A stretch of 42,997 nucleotides of DNA from an uncultured Acidimicrobiaceae bacterium (GTDB lineage: Bacteria > Actinomycetota > Acidimicrobiia > Acidimicrobiales > SZUA-35). The notes beneath the pieces were generated by a model. It saw only the letters and a program-made list of their open reading frames with translations, was not told the DNA's origin and did not search any database. How positions within the stretch are numbered: the first letter of the stretch is position 1; each line of letters opens with the position of its first letter. Below are positions 25,442 to 33,692 of the stretch, one piece after another. The DNA lies in contig CAMYLA010000052.1 of the NCBI GenBank assembly GCA_947259095.1, positions 18,849 through 61,845 on the forward strand, given 5' to 3'. Made by a program: the position numbers and the translations under genes.

Positions 25442-26251
25442 ATGGACTACAGCCAGATCGAGGTCGAGGACCGAGGGCTGGTTCGCCTCATCACCCTGAA
25501 CCGGCCCGAACGGCTGAACGCCTGGACACGCCGGATGAGCCACGAGATGATCCACGCCATCGAGGAGGGTAATGCCGACGATGGCATCGGGGCGTTCGTC
25601 TTCACCGGCTCGGGTCGGGGCTTCTGCGCCGGAGCCGACATCGGCGCCGAGTTCGCCAGCGGCTCGTCGGCCGACGATCTCGACCGCCGCACCGAGCAGG
25701 CGGACCCGCAGCCGTCGAAACCTCGGCGCAACCCCGACTGGGTGGCACTGGTGCGGGACTCGAAGCCGATGGTGGCCGCGGTCAACGGTCCGGCCATCGG
25801 GGTCGGGCTCACGATGATCCTGCCGATGGACTACCTGGTGGCCGGTCACTCGGCCCGGCTGTCAGCCCGGTTCGTTCGCATGGGTGTGGTGCCGGAGCTG
25901 GCGTCGAGCCACTTCCTGGTCCAGCGGTGCGGCTGGGGAGCAGCCGGCGACCTGGCCCTTTCGGGTCGGATCGCCTCGGCGGACGAGGCCCTCTCGATCG
26001 GCCTGGTCGACAAGGTCACCGACGACGACGATCTCATCGCCGTGGCCACCGAACATGCGCTGAGCTACGCCCGGAACGGACCGCAGGCGCTGCGGATGAT
26101 CAAACAACTCCTGACCGAGAACGGCTCGGACAGCGATCTGGTCGCAGTTCAGAACCGAGAGCTGGCCCTGCTCCGGCAGGCCATGACCTCGGCGGAGCAC
26201 CACGAGGCCGTCGCCGCATTCATGGAGAAACGGGAGCCGAACTTCCGCTGA
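25442..26251 (+). CDS. Enoyl-CoA hydratase/isomerase family protein
   Basis: A 269-residue crotonase-fold enzyme. ITLNRPERLNAW, the oxyanion-hole strand GRGFCAGADIGAEF and VNGPAIGVGLTMILPMDY are clear. The second catalytic position reads GVVPELASSHFLVQ, with the Glu present, so hydratase or isomerase activity is plausible. GAGAGGAA lies about 8 nt before ATG 25442. The gene is divergent from the dioxygenase and convergent with a second crotonase gene. The substrate is unknown. Confidence 0.92.
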   Translation: MDYSQIEVEDRGLVRLITLNRPERLNAWTRRMSHEMIHAIEEGNADDGIGAFVFTGSGRGFCAGADIGAEFASGSSADDLDRRTEQADPQPSKPRRNPDWVALVRDSKPMVAAVNGPAIGVGLTMILPMDYLVAGHSARLSARFVRMGVVPELASSHFLVQRCGWGAAGDLALSGRIASADEALSIGLVDKVTDDDDLIAVATEHALSYARNGPQALRMIKQLLTENGSDSDLVAVQNRELALLRQAMTSAEHHEAVAAFMEKREPNFR

Positions 26252-26303
26252 CCGGGCCCCCGGACCCCGGACAGCGCCGGGCGAGGTGGCGGTTCCCGGG
26301 CTG

Positions 26304-27077
26304 TCAGGCCGGCGATCCGTGGCGGCCGGCGCCCTCGGCGAAACGACGGGCGCCCTCCAGGGTCTCCCCCGATCGAACGGTGGTCAGCCCCAGCTTGGCC
26401 TCTCGAGCCAGGGCGTCGTCCAGCGGCCGGCCCCACTGCTCGTAGCTCGACCGTCGATCCGATCGAAGGCACAGCTGCGGGAGCACGGCCAGTTCCCTGG
26501 CCAACTCGACGGCTGCGATCAGCGCCAGCCCCGGTTCGACCAACCGGTTGGCCAGTCCCATGGCAGCCGCTTCGTCGCCGACCACGCCCCGCCCGGTGAG
26601 GATCATGTCGAGGGCATGGGAGTGGCCGATGAGCCGGGGCAGGCGGATCGTTCCCCCGTCGACGAGCGGGACACCCCACCGTCGGCAGTAGACGCCGAAG
26701 GTGGCGTCCCTGGCCGCCACCCGGAGGTCACACCACAGCGCCAGCTCCAGACCACCGGCGACCGCAAACCCCTCGACTGCGGCGATCACCGGTTTGTCGA
26801 GCAGCATCCTGGTCACGCCAAGGGGACCGTCCCGTTCCATGTCGGCATCGATCCGGTTGCCGGTCCCCTCGGCGATGGCCTTGAGGTCGGCGCCGGCGCA
26901 GAAAACGCCCCCGGCGCCGGTCAGCACCGCCACCCGGAGCCCGTCATCGGCCTCGAACTCCCGGAACACCGTGGCCAGTCGGTCGGCGGTCGGCCCGTCG
27001 ATCGCATTTCGGCGATCCGGCCGATCGATGGTGACCACCAGGATGTTGTCGTCCTCGAGCCGGGTGTGCACGGTCAT
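26304..27077 (-). CDS. Enoyl-CoA hydratase/isomerase family protein
   Basis: A second crotonase-fold protein (257 residues), distinct from its convergent neighbour. TIDRPDRRNAID, GGVFCAGADLKAI and GFAVAGGLELALWCDLRVA build the oxyanion hole and CoA site. The second catalytic region reads RRWGVPLVDGGTIRLPRLIG, with Asp where hydratases have Glu, so it may be an isomerase, hydrolase or other crotonase type. CAGGAG lies 10 nt before the ATG. It is divergent from the epimerase-like gene across a 96-base gap containing a palindrome. Confidence 0.91.
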   Translation of the reverse strand: MTVHTRLEDDNILVVTIDRPDRRNAIDGPTADRLATVFREFEADDGLRVAVLTGAGGVFCAGADLKAIAEGTGNRIDADMERDGPLGVTRMLLDKPVIAAVEGFAVAGGLELALWCDLRVAARDATFGVYCRRWGVPLVDGGTIRLPRLIGHSHALDMILTGRGVVGDEAAAMGLANRLVEPGLALIAAVELARELAVLPQLCLRSDRRSSYEQWGRPLDDALAREAKLGLTTVRSGETLEGARRFAEGAGRHGSPA

Positions 27078-27100
27078 GGCGGGATGCTCCTGTTCCGCAA

Positions 27101-27112
27101 CGATCCGGATCG
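27101..27112. promoter_or_regulatory. 12-base palindrome in a divergent intergenic gap
   Basis: CGATCCGGATCG is a perfect palindrome between the start of the minus-strand crotonase gene (27077) and the plus-strand epimerase-like gene (27174). It could be an operator, but short palindromes rich in CG also arise by chance in DNA of this composition. Confidence 0.3.
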
Positions 27113-27173
27113 CCGGGTGCTCCGCCGCCGGCCGTCATCGTCGTCGAGCCTAGTGGATCACCGATGCACATCG

Positions 27174-28283
27174 ATGAGCAAACGGGCACTGGTCATCGGG
27201 GGGACCGGACCGACAGGTCCGTTCGTGGTCAACGGCCTGATCGAGCGGGGATACGCCGTCACGATCCTCCACACCGGCCGTCACGAGACCGATGAGCTAC
27301 CGGCCGAGGTCAGCCATATCCACACCGACCCGTTCGACGCCGACGCCACCATCGCCGCCCTTGGAGACCGCAGCCATGAGATCGGTGTGGTGATGTACGG
27401 GCGGCTGCGGACCCTGGCCCCGGCGCTGGTCGGCCGGGTCGGCCGGTTGATCACGATCGGCGGCGTCGGGGCGGTGCGGGGCTGGGTCGAGCCGGATGAT
27501 CTGTTCCCCTCCGGCATGACCGTGCCCACGCCGGTGGACGCTCCCTTGGCCGGCGCCGACGAGCCGATCGGCAAGATCCGCCGCATCGTTGCCACCGAGC
27601 AGGTGGTGTTCGAGCACCATCCATCGGCGGTTCACCTTCGCTACCCGATCCTCTACGGCCCTCGACAGCTGATTCCCCGAGAATGGCCGATGGTTCGCCG
27701 GGCCCTCGATCGTCGGCCATTCTTCATCGTGGCCGACGGTGGCCTGACCCTGAAGTCGGCAGCCTATGTGGAGAACGCGGCCCATGCGGTGCTGTGTGCG
27801 ATCGACCATCCCGAGGCTGGTGCGGGGCGGTGCTTCAACGTGGCCGACGAGCGGGGGCTGACCATCCGGCAAATGGCCGAGGTCGTGGCGGACGAACTGG
27901 GCCACCGATTCGAGTTCGTCTCGCTGCCGAACGAGTTGGCGGTTGCCGCTCGACCGGTGATCATGCATCACTCGACAGCCCACCGGGTGGTCAACATCCG
28001 GCCGTTGCAGGAGCTCCTCGGCTACCGCGACCTGGTGGCGCCGGAGGAGGGCCTGCGGCGTACGGTTCGTTGGCTGGCCGAACATCCGCCGTCGCCTGCG
28101 GCTCGTACCAGGCTCGAGGATCCGTTCGACTACCCCGCCGAGGACGAGCTGGTCCGCCGCTGGCGGGCCACCATCGCAGGTTTCGAGCCGCCGCAGTTCG
28201 AGGTGGAGCCGGGATTCGGCGCGGCGTACTACGGTCGCTCATCCAATCCGGCAACCGGAACGAACCGGGTCGAACCGCTCTGA
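27174..28283 (+). CDS. NAD-dependent epimerase/dehydratase-like protein (extended SDR)
   Basis: A 369-residue extended-SDR protein. The nucleotide-binding motif VIGGTGPTGPFV is at the N-terminus; LRYPILYGPRQLIPREW and CFNVADERGLTIRQMAEVVADEL are typical of epimerase-family C-terminal lobes. The catalytic YxxxK is not evident at its usual place, so it may be an atypical member acting as a reductase or binding protein. The tail (about 320-369) is acidic and Pro-rich. ATG 27174 gives the intact Rossmann strand; there is no strong Shine-Dalgarno sequence. Confidence 0.82.
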   Translation: MSKRALVIGGTGPTGPFVVNGLIERGYAVTILHTGRHETDELPAEVSHIHTDPFDADATIAALGDRSHEIGVVMYGRLRTLAPALVGRVGRLITIGGVGAVRGWVEPDDLFPSGMTVPTPVDAPLAGADEPIGKIRRIVATEQVVFEHHPSAVHLRYPILYGPRQLIPREWPMVRRALDRRPFFIVADGGLTLKSAAYVENAAHAVLCAIDHPEAGAGRCFNVADERGLTIRQMAEVVADELGHRFEFVSLPNELAVAARPVIMHHSTAHRVVNIRPLQELLGYRDLVAPEEGLRRTVRWLAEHPPSPAARTRLEDPFDYPAEDELVRRWRATIAGFEPPQFEVEPGFGAAYYGRSSNPATGTNRVEPL

Positions 28284-28359
28284 GCCCCTCCGCCAGACCG
28301 ACCGGTCGGCGTGAGCCGGCCGATGGCCCGTCGCCGGTGGCACCGGCCGGCGATGCGGG

Positions 28360-28365
28360 CAGACT
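28360..28365 (+). promoter_or_regulatory. Leaderless -10 element of the cysteine-rich protein gene
   Basis: CAGACT ends 6 nt before ATG 28372. Upstream, GCCGGTG (28333-28339) and CACCGGC (28341-28347) form an inverted repeat that could be an operator or the end of the previous transcript. Confidence 0.45.
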
Positions 28366-28371
28366 ACGGCC

Positions 28372-29133
28372 ATGACCAACCCGAGTGCCCAGGCCGGAGA
28401 TCGCCAGGGCTCCGGTCGGTTCGAGCACTACCGCGACCCGGTCGACGGAACCCGGTGGCGGGTCGACGTCGGGTTCATCGACTCCAACTGGCGGTGCCTC
28501 TGGGGCGATGGCTGCGCGGGCATCCTCGACCGACGCACCGCCGAGCTGGAGCAGGGCTGCTGCTCGGTTGGGGCCCACCTCATCGACGATGAGGAGGCCG
28601 GTCTGATCGCCGCCCTCGGCCTGAGCCTCGACCCGGCACGGTTCCAACAGCACGCCGCGGCCGCCGACTCCGGCGTGCTGGTCGACGGTCCCCAACCGGC
28701 GACCAGGGTGGTCGACGGCGCCTGCATCTTCTTCAACAAGCCCGGCTTCGATGGGGGCGTTGGCTGTGCGCTGCATCTGGCGGCGGTCGACGAGGGTGAT
28801 TCGCCGATGGACTGGAAACCGTCGATCTGCTGGCAGGCGCCGCTGAAGGTCGACGACCATGGCGACGGCTCGAAGACGCTGCGACCCTGGGGTCGCCACG
28901 ACTGGGGAACCGACGAGCCGCTGGCCTGGTGCTGCACCGAAGCCAACGATGAGCCGGGCCAGGAGCCCACCGCCTTCGACGGCGACCGCCGGGTCGCCGA
29001 TTCGATGCACGACGAGCTGGCGGGCCTGGTCGGACCGGAGATCGCCGTCATGCTGCAACAGCGGGCCGACCCCTCCCACCGCCCCGCCGATGCCGACCGG
29101 ACGGGCGAGCGCCAAGGGAACGGCCCGAGCTGA
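28372..29133 (+). CDS. Cysteine-rich uncharacterised protein
   Basis: A soluble 253-residue protein with nine cysteines: WRCLWGDGCAG, QGCCSVG, GACIFF, VGCALH, SICW and AWCCTE. Their clustering resembles YkgJ/DUF3109-like proteins that bind zinc or an iron-sulfur cluster, which is an inference. There is no signal peptide, so the cysteines are probably metal ligands rather than disulfides. The Pro/Asp-rich tail lacks structure. It is followed 26 bases later by a truncated haloacid dehalogenase gene. I do not recognise a specific function. Confidence 0.8.
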   Translation: MTNPSAQAGDRQGSGRFEHYRDPVDGTRWRVDVGFIDSNWRCLWGDGCAGILDRRTAELEQGCCSVGAHLIDDEEAGLIAALGLSLDPARFQQHAAAADSGVLVDGPQPATRVVDGACIFFNKPGFDGGVGCALHLAAVDEGDSPMDWKPSICWQAPLKVDDHGDGSKTLRPWGRHDWGTDEPLAWCCTEANDEPGQEPTAFDGDRRVADSMHDELAGLVGPEIAVMLQQRADPSHRPADADRTGERQGNGPS

Positions 29134-29159
29134 ACGATCTTCGCCGACGGCGATGCTAG

Positions 29160-29393
29160 ATGACGGCCGCCATGGCATCGGTTGCGATCTTCGACATGAA
29201 CGAGACGACGTTGGATCTGGCACCGGTCCGGGCGACGGTCGACGAGGTGCTCGGCCGGGCCGGCGGCTTCGGGTCCTGCTTCGGTCGTCTGCTGCAGACC
29301 TCTCTGGCGGTGACCGCCACCGGTGACTATGAGGACTTCACCGCGGTGGCCGACTTCGGGGCGTTGGCGGCCGCTCTCGGCCCGGCCCGCTGA
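29160..29393 (+). pseudogene. Truncated haloacid dehalogenase (type II) remnant
   Basis: The 77 residues match the N-terminal third of type II L-2-haloacid dehalogenases: IFDMNETTLDL with the nucleophile Asp, then FGRLLQTSLAVTATGDYEDFTAVADFGALAAAL from the cap. Family members are about 220-240 residues, so most of the cap, the lysine and the acidic motif are missing. The frame stops at 29393, and the next gene begins on the other strand 15 bases on, which suggests a deletion removed the 3' part. The peptide could still be expressed, but it cannot be an active dehalogenase. Confidence 0.75.
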
Positions 29394-29408
29394 GCGCCGG
29401 CGGGCCGC

Positions 29409-30293
29409 TCAGGGGGTGGCGGCGGCGGCCAGCAGATCGTGGATGATCGTGGTGGTCGGCGTCTGGACACCGTGCTCGACACCCTTGCGCAACACCGCAC
29501 CGTGGATGGCGTCGTGCTCGGTCGGGCGCCCCGCCTCCCGATCCTGCAGCATTGATGTCCGACCGCCGACCCCTTTCGCCATCCCGGCCAGGAGGTGGGG
29601 GATGCCGTCCATGTCGAGATCGGCGCCGTCGAGCCGGCCGATCGTCCAGCATTCGGTCAGCAGTTGCTCGGCGATGGCGGTGATGCCCGGTTCGGCGATG
29701 ACCTCCATCGGCTTGCCGGTCAGCGCGGTCAAACCGTTGGCAACCGAGTTGAGACCAAGCTTGACCCAGGCCGATGTGGAGACGGTCGGCGAGGGATCGA
29801 TCTGCAATGGTGTTGCCTCACACAACTCGCGAATCCGGACCCCAGCCGGATCGTCGGCCACGATGAGCCTCGACCGGCTGGTGTGGCGGATGTGGCCCGG
29901 CGCCAGCAACTCGGCGCCGCAGTAGACCACGGCGGGCACGACCGTCGCCCCGTTGACGTACGGTTCCAGCCGTTCCCGGCCCTCGATCCCGTTCTGCATC
30001 ACAACCACCAGGGTCTCGGGCCCGCACAACGGCTCGAACCAGTGGGAGGCACCCTCGGTGTGGTGGGACTTGACCCCGACGAACACCGCATCGGCCGGGC
30101 CGTCCCATGGCAGCTGCTCGACCTCGGTGATCGCATTGGCCGGACCCCGGAACGGGATCTCGACCGAGTCGATGCGGTACTCGTCGAACGGGCGGCGGAC
30201 ACAGGCCACCACGTCGTGAACCGCGGAGAGGTGGGCGGCGAAGACCCCGCCGACCGAACCGGCACCGACAACGGCAACTCGTTTTGCTTCCAT
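29409..30293 (-). CDS. Ketopantoate reductase-like (2-dehydropantoate 2-reductase family) protein
   Basis: A 294-residue NADPH-dependent reductase. VVGAGSVGGVFAAHLS binds the nucleotide, VVVMQNGIEGRERL is the conserved Asn region, and AWVKLGLNSVANGLTALTG supplies the catalytic Lys. A C-terminal helical domain with GRPTEHDAIHGAV follows, typical of PanE. No pantothenate gene is near, and the family includes many paralogues with other 2-oxoacid substrates, so panE is not assigned. CAGACT ends 6 nt before ATG 30293, suggesting a leaderless mRNA. Confidence 0.9.
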   Translation of the reverse strand: MEAKRVAVVGAGSVGGVFAAHLSAVHDVVACVRRPFDEYRIDSVEIPFRGPANAITEVEQLPWDGPADAVFVGVKSHHTEGASHWFEPLCGPETLVVVMQNGIEGRERLEPYVNGATVVPAVVYCGAELLAPGHIRHTSRSRLIVADDPAGVRIRELCEATPLQIDPSPTVSTSAWVKLGLNSVANGLTALTGKPMEVIAEPGITAIAEQLLTECWTIGRLDGADLDMDGIPHLLAGMAKGVGGRTSMLQDREAGRPTEHDAIHGAVLRKGVEHGVQTPTTTIIHDLLAAAATP

Positions 30294-30299
30294 GGCCTC

Positions 30300-30305
30300 A
30301 GTCTG
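30300..30305 (-). promoter_or_regulatory. Leaderless -10 element of the ketopantoate reductase-like gene
   Basis: CAGACT on the minus strand, 6 nt before ATG 30293; third instance of this exact hexamer and spacing in the window. Confidence 0.45.
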
Positions 30306-30424
30306 CCAGTGCGGCGTCCGTTCACTACCGACCGCATCGGGGTATCGCTCGGCCGCCGACCTCCGCCCGGGCCCGGCGCATCCCGGGGCGCGGGGCCACA
30401 TCGCCTGTTCCGGCCGGGGCCGGC

Positions 30425-31645
30425 TCAGGCCGCCGCGGCCGCAGTGCGGGAAGCGGCCAGAATCCGATGGTAGAACTGGCGTTGGGCGTGGCTGCCGCCC
30501 AGCTTCCAGATGTCGTCATCCACCGGGTCCAGCTCGGTCACCGCATCCGACCACCGTCCCTGGCCGTAGGCCAGCAGACCCTCGGCGGTGGCGAGACCGA
30601 CCGATCGGAGCACCGCCGCCGCGCTGTCGTCCCGACCGGACCAGTCGGCCATCGAGTCGATGTAGGTCCGGGCCCGCTCGGCCTCACCGGCCCGGGCCAT
30701 GGCCAGCACGAAGTGGGTGTCGTTGAACGGGTGGGAGTGCTGGCCGAGCCGGCGGGACACCGGCTCCGCCAGGTTGGTCCACCGGTCGCCCACATCCACC
30801 CCGGTGATCTCCAACCGGGCCAGGAGCGACACTGCGTTCGACAGGTCGAGACCCTCCTCGCTGGCCGCCGGATAGACCCGGCGATCGTACAGGTCGAGTG
30901 CTTCGTCGGCCCGGCCGAGGCTCCACAGCTGCAACGCCTGGTGCCACCACAGGTGTCCGGAAAAACCGCCCCCCGCTTCCAGCACCGGGTCCCGCCCGGC
31001 CAACCAGTCCGCCCCCTCCTCCCGCCTGGCTTCCATCTCCAGCACATGGGAAACGGCATGGATGGCCCACAGGTCGGTCTCGTCCTGTTCCACCCCCTGA
31101 CGCCCGATCCGTTCCGCTTCGTCGTAGCGGCCGAGCTCCTCGAGCGCAAACGACTCCATGCCGTCGAGATAGGAGGTCAACGGCATGTCGTCTGTCCAGT
31201 GGGGCCGGGCGGCCGTGATCGAGTCGAGCATGTCGTCCACCCGCCCCGCGTTGAACAGCAGCAAGTACCGGGCCCGAAGGGCAAGGGCGTCGGTCGGGTG
31301 GTCGGCCAGGACGGTGGCGAAGGTGTCCATCGTGGTCTCGAGATCGCCTCGAGCCCAGGACCAGGAGGCGTCGACATGACCCCGCTCCCGATCGGTGAGA
31401 TCGCCGGCCTCGGCCCGGGCCTGCTCGGTCAGGTCGATCGCCGTGGCGGTCAGGTCGGGCCGATGGGCCTGGGTCAGGAACTGGGCCAGCACCGTTCTGG
31501 CGAACGGGCCGCCCCGACCCAACCCGGTGAAGTGCCGGTCGATCTTCGGAGCCATGGTCACGTAGTCGGCTGCCGCTTGGCCGATCAGGGCCGCTTCGTC
31601 GGCCTCCGCGGTGAGCGGGCAGCCCCACAGGTCCATTGTCGTCAT
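30425..31645 (-). CDS. TTC38-like tetratricopeptide repeat protein
   Basis: A soluble 406-residue all-helical protein with TPR-like repeats, for example [42 protein letters not shown] and [21 protein letters not shown]. The run [19 protein letters not shown] and the HLWWHQAL motif are typical of TTC38, a family with no established biochemical role. GGGAGG lies 8 nt before the ATG, so it is translated conventionally. The gene diverges from the amidohydrolase gene. Confidence 0.87.
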   Translation of the reverse strand: MTTMDLWGCPLTAEADEAALIGQAAADYVTMAPKIDRHFTGLGRGGPFARTVLAQFLTQAHRPDLTATAIDLTEQARAEAGDLTDRERGHVDASWSWARGDLETTMDTFATVLADHPTDALALRARYLLLFNAGRVDDMLDSITAARPHWTDDMPLTSYLDGMESFALEELGRYDEAERIGRQGVEQDETDLWAIHAVSHVLEMEARREEGADWLAGRDPVLEAGGGFSGHLWWHQALQLWSLGRADEALDLYDRRVYPAASEEGLDLSNAVSLLARLEITGVDVGDRWTNLAEPVSRRLGQHSHPFNDTHFVLAMARAGEAERARTYIDSMADWSGRDDSAAAVLRSVGLATAEGLLAYGQGRWSDAVTELDPVDDDIWKLGGSHAQRQFYHRILAASRTAAAAA

Positions 31646-31839
31646 CGGCCGACCTCCCGGTCACCATCGGCGGTGGGCCGTTTCGGCTCCACCGGTTGTC
31701 TGTTCCCTCCCGACGATGTTTCCACATCGCCGGACCGCCGGGCCATTGACACGGACCGCGGGCCGGCGCTGGTGGACGATCGTCGGCCGTCGGTCCACCG
31801 ACCGAGCTCGGCCGTTTGGGCCCGGGGATCCGGGCCGCG

Positions 31840-31845
31840 TAGTGT
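31840..31845 (+). promoter_or_regulatory. -10 element of the D-aminoacylase operon
   Basis: TAGTGT lies 32 nt before ATG 31878 and predicts a leader of about 26 nt with GGGGGAA as ribosome-binding site. Confidence 0.4.
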
Positions 31846-31877
31846 TGGGAGGAAACTCACCGCCCGGGGGAACAGCC

Positions 31878-33605
31878 ATGTACGACGTCATCATCCGCAA
31901 CGGTTCGGTCATCGACGGTACCGGCGCCGAACAACGGGCCGCCGATGTGGGCATCAAGGACGGGAAGGTGGTGACGGTCGGCCGGATCGACCAGCACGCA
32001 GACGAGACCGCGGCGCAGACCATCGACGCCACCGGCAAGCTGGTGACCCCCGGCTTCATCGACATCCACACCCACTATGACGCCCAGGCCCACTGGGACA
32101 CCACCCTCAGCCCGTCACCCCTCCACGGCATCACCACGGTCATCGCCGGCAACTGCGGCTTCACCATCGCCCCGCTCGAGGCGCAGCACGGCGACTATCT
32201 GATGCGCATGTTGAGCCGGGTCGAAGGGATGCCGCTGGAGTCGCTCCAGGCCGGCGTGCCGTGGAACTGGAACAGCTTCGGTGAGTGGCTCGACCAGCTC
32301 GACGGCACACTCTCCATCAACACCGGGTTCATGGTCGGTCACAGCGCCATCCGCCGGCTTGTCATGGGCGAGCGATCGATCGGCAACCACGCCACCCCCG
32401 AGGAACTGCAGGCCATGAAGGACCTACTGCGGACCTCGATCGCCGAGGGTGGGCTCGGGTTCTCATCGTCGTGGGCCACCACCCACAACGACCCAAACGG
32501 CCAGCCCGTTCCCTCCCGGCACGCCTCTGAGGAGGAGATGGTCGCCCTGTCCGGCGTCTGCTCGGAGTTCGACGGCACCTCGCTGGAGTTCATCCCCGCC
32601 GTGGGACGGTTCTCCGATGAGGCCACCGACCTGATCGCCAGGATGTCGGCCGCGGCCAACCGGCCGCTCAACTGGAACCTGATCGCCGTTTCGACCTCCC
32701 CGAAACAAATTGCGGTGATGGAGAACAACCTCGCCGCCAGCGACTACGCCGCCGAACGGGGCGCCAAGATCATCGCCCTGACCGTACCCTGCGCCATCCA
32801 GACCAGGCTGTCGTTCCAGAGCGGCTTCGTGCTCGACGCCCTCAACGGCTGGCGGGAGCCGATGGCGTTGCCGGACGACGAGAAGATGGCCATGCTGGCC
32901 GACCCGGAGCAGCGCCGACAACTGAACGAGTTGGCCCAGGGACCGAGTCCGTTGCGAGGGGTCGCCAAGTGGCAGCACCTGACCGTCGGCGAGATTTTCT
33001 CGGAGGAGAACGGCCAGTATCAGGGCCGGACGATCGGCGAGATCGCCGAGGAGGAGGGCCGGGAACCGTTCGACGTGGTGTGCGACATCACCCTGGCCGA
33101 CGAGCTGGCGACCGGCCTCTACTCACCACTGCGGGGTGACGACGACGAGACCTGGGCCATGCGCCGCGATGTGTGGCGGGATGAGCGGACGATGGTCGGC
33201 GGCACCGACGCCGGAGCCCACCTCGACCTGCTGGCGACGTTCAACGCCACCACCGCCATGCTGCAGAACGCCTGCGCCGAGCGGGATCTGCTGAGCTGGG
33301 AGGAGGCGGTGAACATGATCACCGATGCCCCGGCCCGCATGTACGGGATTGCCAATCGCGGCCGACTGGAGGAGGGCTACTTCGCAGACGTGAACGTGAT
33401 CGATCCCGACAGGATCTCGCTTCGGCCAAACGAGATTCGCCACGACCTCCCCGGCGGGGCCTGGCGACTCTACGGCACCGCAAACGGCTATGACCACGTG
33501 CTGTGCAACGGTGCCGAGATCGTACGCGACGGCGAGTTCACAGAGGCCAGACCGGGCCGGATGATCCGAAGCGGCTCGGAAACCACCGGCACCGGGATCT
33601 CGTAG
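31878..33605 (+). CDS. N-acyl-D-amino-acid deacylase family amidohydrolase
   Basis: A 575-residue metal-dependent amidohydrolase. DVIIRNGSVIDGTGA opens the small beta domain, FIDIHTHYDAQAHWD gives the metal-binding HxH, and TTVIAGNCGFTIAP has the Cys characteristic of D-aminoacylases. GGTDAGAHLD holds the catalytic Asp; the closing ADVNVIDPDRI and LPGGAWRLYG motifs also fit. It probably releases an acyl group from an N-acyl-D-amino acid or a related amide. The two LLM oxidoreductase genes follow in the same direction, 87 bases on, so one operon is likely. Confidence 0.92.
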   Translation: MYDVIIRNGSVIDGTGAEQRAADVGIKDGKVVTVGRIDQHADETAAQTIDATGKLVTPGFIDIHTHYDAQAHWDTTLSPSPLHGITTVIAGNCGFTIAPLEAQHGDYLMRMLSRVEGMPLESLQAGVPWNWNSFGEWLDQLDGTLSINTGFMVGHSAIRRLVMGERSIGNHATPEELQAMKDLLRTSIAEGGLGFSSSWATTHNDPNGQPVPSRHASEEEMVALSGVCSEFDGTSLEFIPAVGRFSDEATDLIARMSAAANRPLNWNLIAVSTSPKQIAVMENNLAASDYAAERGAKIIALTVPCAIQTRLSFQSGFVLDALNGWREPMALPDDEKMAMLADPEQRRQLNELAQGPSPLRGVAKWQHLTVGEIFSEENGQYQGRTIGEIAEEEGREPFDVVCDITLADELATGLYSPLRGDDDETWAMRRDVWRDERTMVGGTDAGAHLDLLATFNATTAMLQNACAERDLLSWEEAVNMITDAPARMYGIANRGRLEEGYFADVNVIDPDRISLRPNEIRHDLPGGAWRLYGTANGYDHVLCNGAEIVRDGEFTEARPGRMIRSGSETTGTGIS

Positions 33606-33679
33606 CGACCCGGTTTGATCGACCGGCCGGCGACCATCGGCCGATTCGAGTCGGCTGTATCGGTCGGACCGGTTGCCAC

Positions 33680-33685
33680 TACTGT
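33680..33685 (+). promoter_or_regulatory. Possible internal leaderless -10 before the first LLM gene
   Basis: TACTGT ends 7 nt before ATG 33693. It could give the LLM pair a promoter separate from that of the amidohydrolase. Confidence 0.4.
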
Positions 33686-33692
33686 CGGAACC

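Noticed and set aside
29409..30293. Assignment as panE of pantothenate synthesis
   Set aside because: Family motifs fit, but no pantothenate genes are near and the family has many paralogues with other substrates.
30284..32080. A 598-codon plus-strand frame running over the TPR gene and into the amidohydrolase start
   Set aside because: It lacks domains, lies antisense to a clear TPR protein and ends inside the amidohydrolase gene in another frame.
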